Positions 62,956-64,000 of a stretch of DNA of 64,000 bases are shown one piece after another. The position numbers were made by a program, and so were the translations under genes. Position 1 is the stretch's first letter; each line of letters starts with the position of its first letter. Under the pieces are notes generated by a model. That model worked only from the letters and a program-made list of their open reading frames with translations. It had not been told where the DNA came from and searched no databases. The DNA comes from Verrucomicrobiota bacterium. Its GTDB lineage: Bacteria; Verrucomicrobiota; Verrucomicrobiia; Limisphaerales; UBA11358. The stretch covers positions 1 to 64,000 of the forward strand of contig JAGWNY010000003.1 of the NCBI GenBank assembly GCA_028872915.1, in the 5' to 3' direction.

Positions 62956-63672
62956 CTACTGAGCGCCTTCTCCCGGCTCCAGGACGACCCGAAAACCGTA
63001 ATCGTTTTTCTTATCGCCGGGGCCCGCGTAATTGCGAAATTGAACGCGGGTGCTGGGTTCCACCCACGTGTCCCACGCGCCGCCGCGCAAAACGTGGTAA
63101 CGTGTCGGGTCCTGGGAATTCAGGCACCATTCCATCACGTTGCCGCGCATATCGTAAAGACCCAGGCTGTTTGGGCCGAGGCTGCCCACCGGCGCCGTGG
63201 AGCCGTGGGACGTTCCGCTATAGGCCATGACGGCGTCATTGAGCGACGCGTTGGCCACAAGCTGTTCCCATTGGGCTTCGGTCGGCAGGCTGTAGGCAAA
63301 ACCGCCCGGCAATTGATCGCGCTCTTTTTCCGTAAGCTTTGAGCAAAAGGCCATCGCATCGTTCCAACTCACGGAATCCACCGGGTGATTGCCGCCGACA
63401 AAAGCGCTGGGATTGGCGCCTATCACCTTTTGATACGATTTTTGCGTCACCTCAAACCGGCCCACCCAAAAATCCGGTGTAATTTTGACCAGAACGACGC
63501 CGACGGTGTTGGTCGCGATATTGTTGGTGGTCATTAGGTATTTGAGCGGGACGGTGTTCGTTTCCAAGCCGGCGGTGGAGTTGGTGTTGCTGGAATCGGG
63601 CGGGGTTTGGGAATGGACCGCCGGCGCGGCGGCCCAGAGGGCAACGACTGCAAGCGCCAGAATCGTTTTCAT
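62956..63672 (-). CDS. Exported formylglycine-generating-enzyme (SUMF1) domain protein
   Basis: A 238-residue protein with a signal peptide (MKTILALAVVALWAAAPAVHSQ). The FGE-sulfatase domain shows FEVTQKSYQKVIGANPS, NHPVDSVSWNDAMAFCSKL, SLPTEAQWEQL, GLYDMRGNVMEWCL and the end YGFRVVLEP. Such proteins in this group often bind ligands or lack the catalytic cysteines, and here only one of the expected cysteines is evident in the GNVMEWC region. It is convergent with ftsH, 16 bp apart. Confidence 0.88.
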   Translation of the reverse strand: MKTILALAVVALWAAAPAVHSQTPPDSSNTNSTAGLETNTVPLKYLMTTNNIATNTVGVVLVKITPDFWVGRFEVTQKSYQKVIGANPSAFVGGNHPVDSVSWNDAMAFCSKLTEKERDQLPGGFAYSLPTEAQWEQLVANASLNDAVMAYSGTSHGSTAPVGSLGPNSLGLYDMRGNVMEWCLNSQDPTRYHVLRGGAWDTWVEPSTRVQFRNYAGPGDKKNDYGFRVVLEPGEGAQ

Positions 63673-63757
63673 GCCCCAAACAATGCCGCGCTCCGATGTC
63701 TTGTCAAGCCCGCCTCATTCAGGCCCGGCCCATGCCGTTGAGAGGGAAAGGATTGCG

Positions 63758-64000
63758 TTAAGAACTTTTCTGAATGTTCTTCAAATCCTCGGCCAGAAAT
63801 TGGGCCACGTCCTTGAAGCGGGCCACGTTATCCGGATGGGCCGCCATGAGCGTCTGATGCGCTTCCAGACTGGTGCGGGTGATTTGTTCGGCGGAGGGTT
63901 TGACGGACTCACGGACGGTGGTCTGCACGTCCGAGGGCAATTGCAACGGTCCTGTGGTGACCTTGAACAATGGCAAAACGCCCAGGTTTTCCAATAATTC
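63758..64000 (-). CDS. Partial CDS, C-terminus of an unrecognised protein
   Basis: The frame is open from the window edge to the stop at 63758, giving the last 80 residues. The visible part reads ENLGVLPLFKVTTGPLQLP, then SDVQTTVRESVKPSAEQITRT and SLEAHQTLMAAHPDNVARF before the C-terminus. It is polar and helical without a recognisable motif. The N-terminus is outside the window. Confidence 0.6.
   Translation of the reverse strand, partial: ELLENLGVLPLFKVTTGPLQLPSDVQTTVRESVKPSAEQITRTSLEAHQTLMAAHPDNVARFKDVAQFLAEDLKNIQKSS

Overview
The window is a chromosomal segment of a Gram-negative bacterium, most likely a Verrucomicrobiota member of the Pedosphaera/Limisphaerales type. This assignment is an inference. 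It rests on a large secreted protein (25525-27222) ending in the Fn3-like 'SWP ... LESSTNL ... FFRL' tail common in that group, a DUF5069 protein, a BBP2/OmpL-like porin, a malectin-domain lipoprotein, a hypothetical with the repeated 'D-P-x-A-A' helical pattern, and an aminofutalosine-type menaquinone gene. The DNA is moderately GC-rich, codes on both strands, and is mostly housekeeping, with several accessory or decaying patches.

Region 1-5500: a cydA without cydB lies next to what looks like a transposon end. It is followed on the minus strand by a nitrogen-assimilation cluster, glnK-amtB-glnA, with sigma-54-like -24/-12 elements before glnK and, more weakly, before glnA, and then tRNA-Val(UAC). 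Region 5.7-13.6 kb: a membrane protein coupled to pheT, the helicase gene hrpB, and a minus-strand tonB-like/exbB/exbD operon. Region 13.7-25.5 kb: a hypothetical, a LOG-type Rossmann protein, pabB, mqnE, hisC, a CPBP protease-like membrane protein, a REC-PAS protein, purS-purQ, a long serine acetyltransferase, a sulfotransferase-glycosyltransferase fusion, and a malectin lipoprotein. Region 25.5-31.2 kb: the large secreted protein, ychF, the phospholipid cluster psd-pssA with a LysE-type exporter, and DUF5069.

Region 31.2-33.2 kb is a compact restriction-modification island. An endonuclease with its own N-terminal HTH domain is divergent from a DNA methyltransferase across about 65 bp that carries two near-identical 16-bp repeats. 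Region 33.4-41 kb: a secreted phosphoesterase, gltA, a REC-histidine kinase, and a polyol-type SDR/MDR pair. At 40.76-41.88 kb is a decayed secondary-metabolism remnant: a frameshifted ABC exporter fragment and a phosphopantetheinyl transferase that has lost its catalytic middle. Region 41.9-50 kb: class II aldolase, Hsp20 with a strong sigma-54-like promoter candidate, a glycosyltransferase, glgC with a 160-bp MITE-like element just upstream, and topB. Region 49.9-64 kb: a flippase and M20 peptidase, a tight nadC-birA-coaX-MBL cofactor/RNA-processing run, a pilC/gspF gene, a porin with a structured leader, dusB, ftsH, an FGE/SUMF1-like secreted protein, and the C-terminus of a gene that leaves the window.

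The most interesting items are the HTH-endonuclease fusion with candidate operators, the sulfotransferase-GT2 fusion, the sigma-54-like promoter before hsp20, the MITE-like element before glgC, and the decayed nonribosomal-peptide-type locus. No obviously novel large multi-gene system was found.
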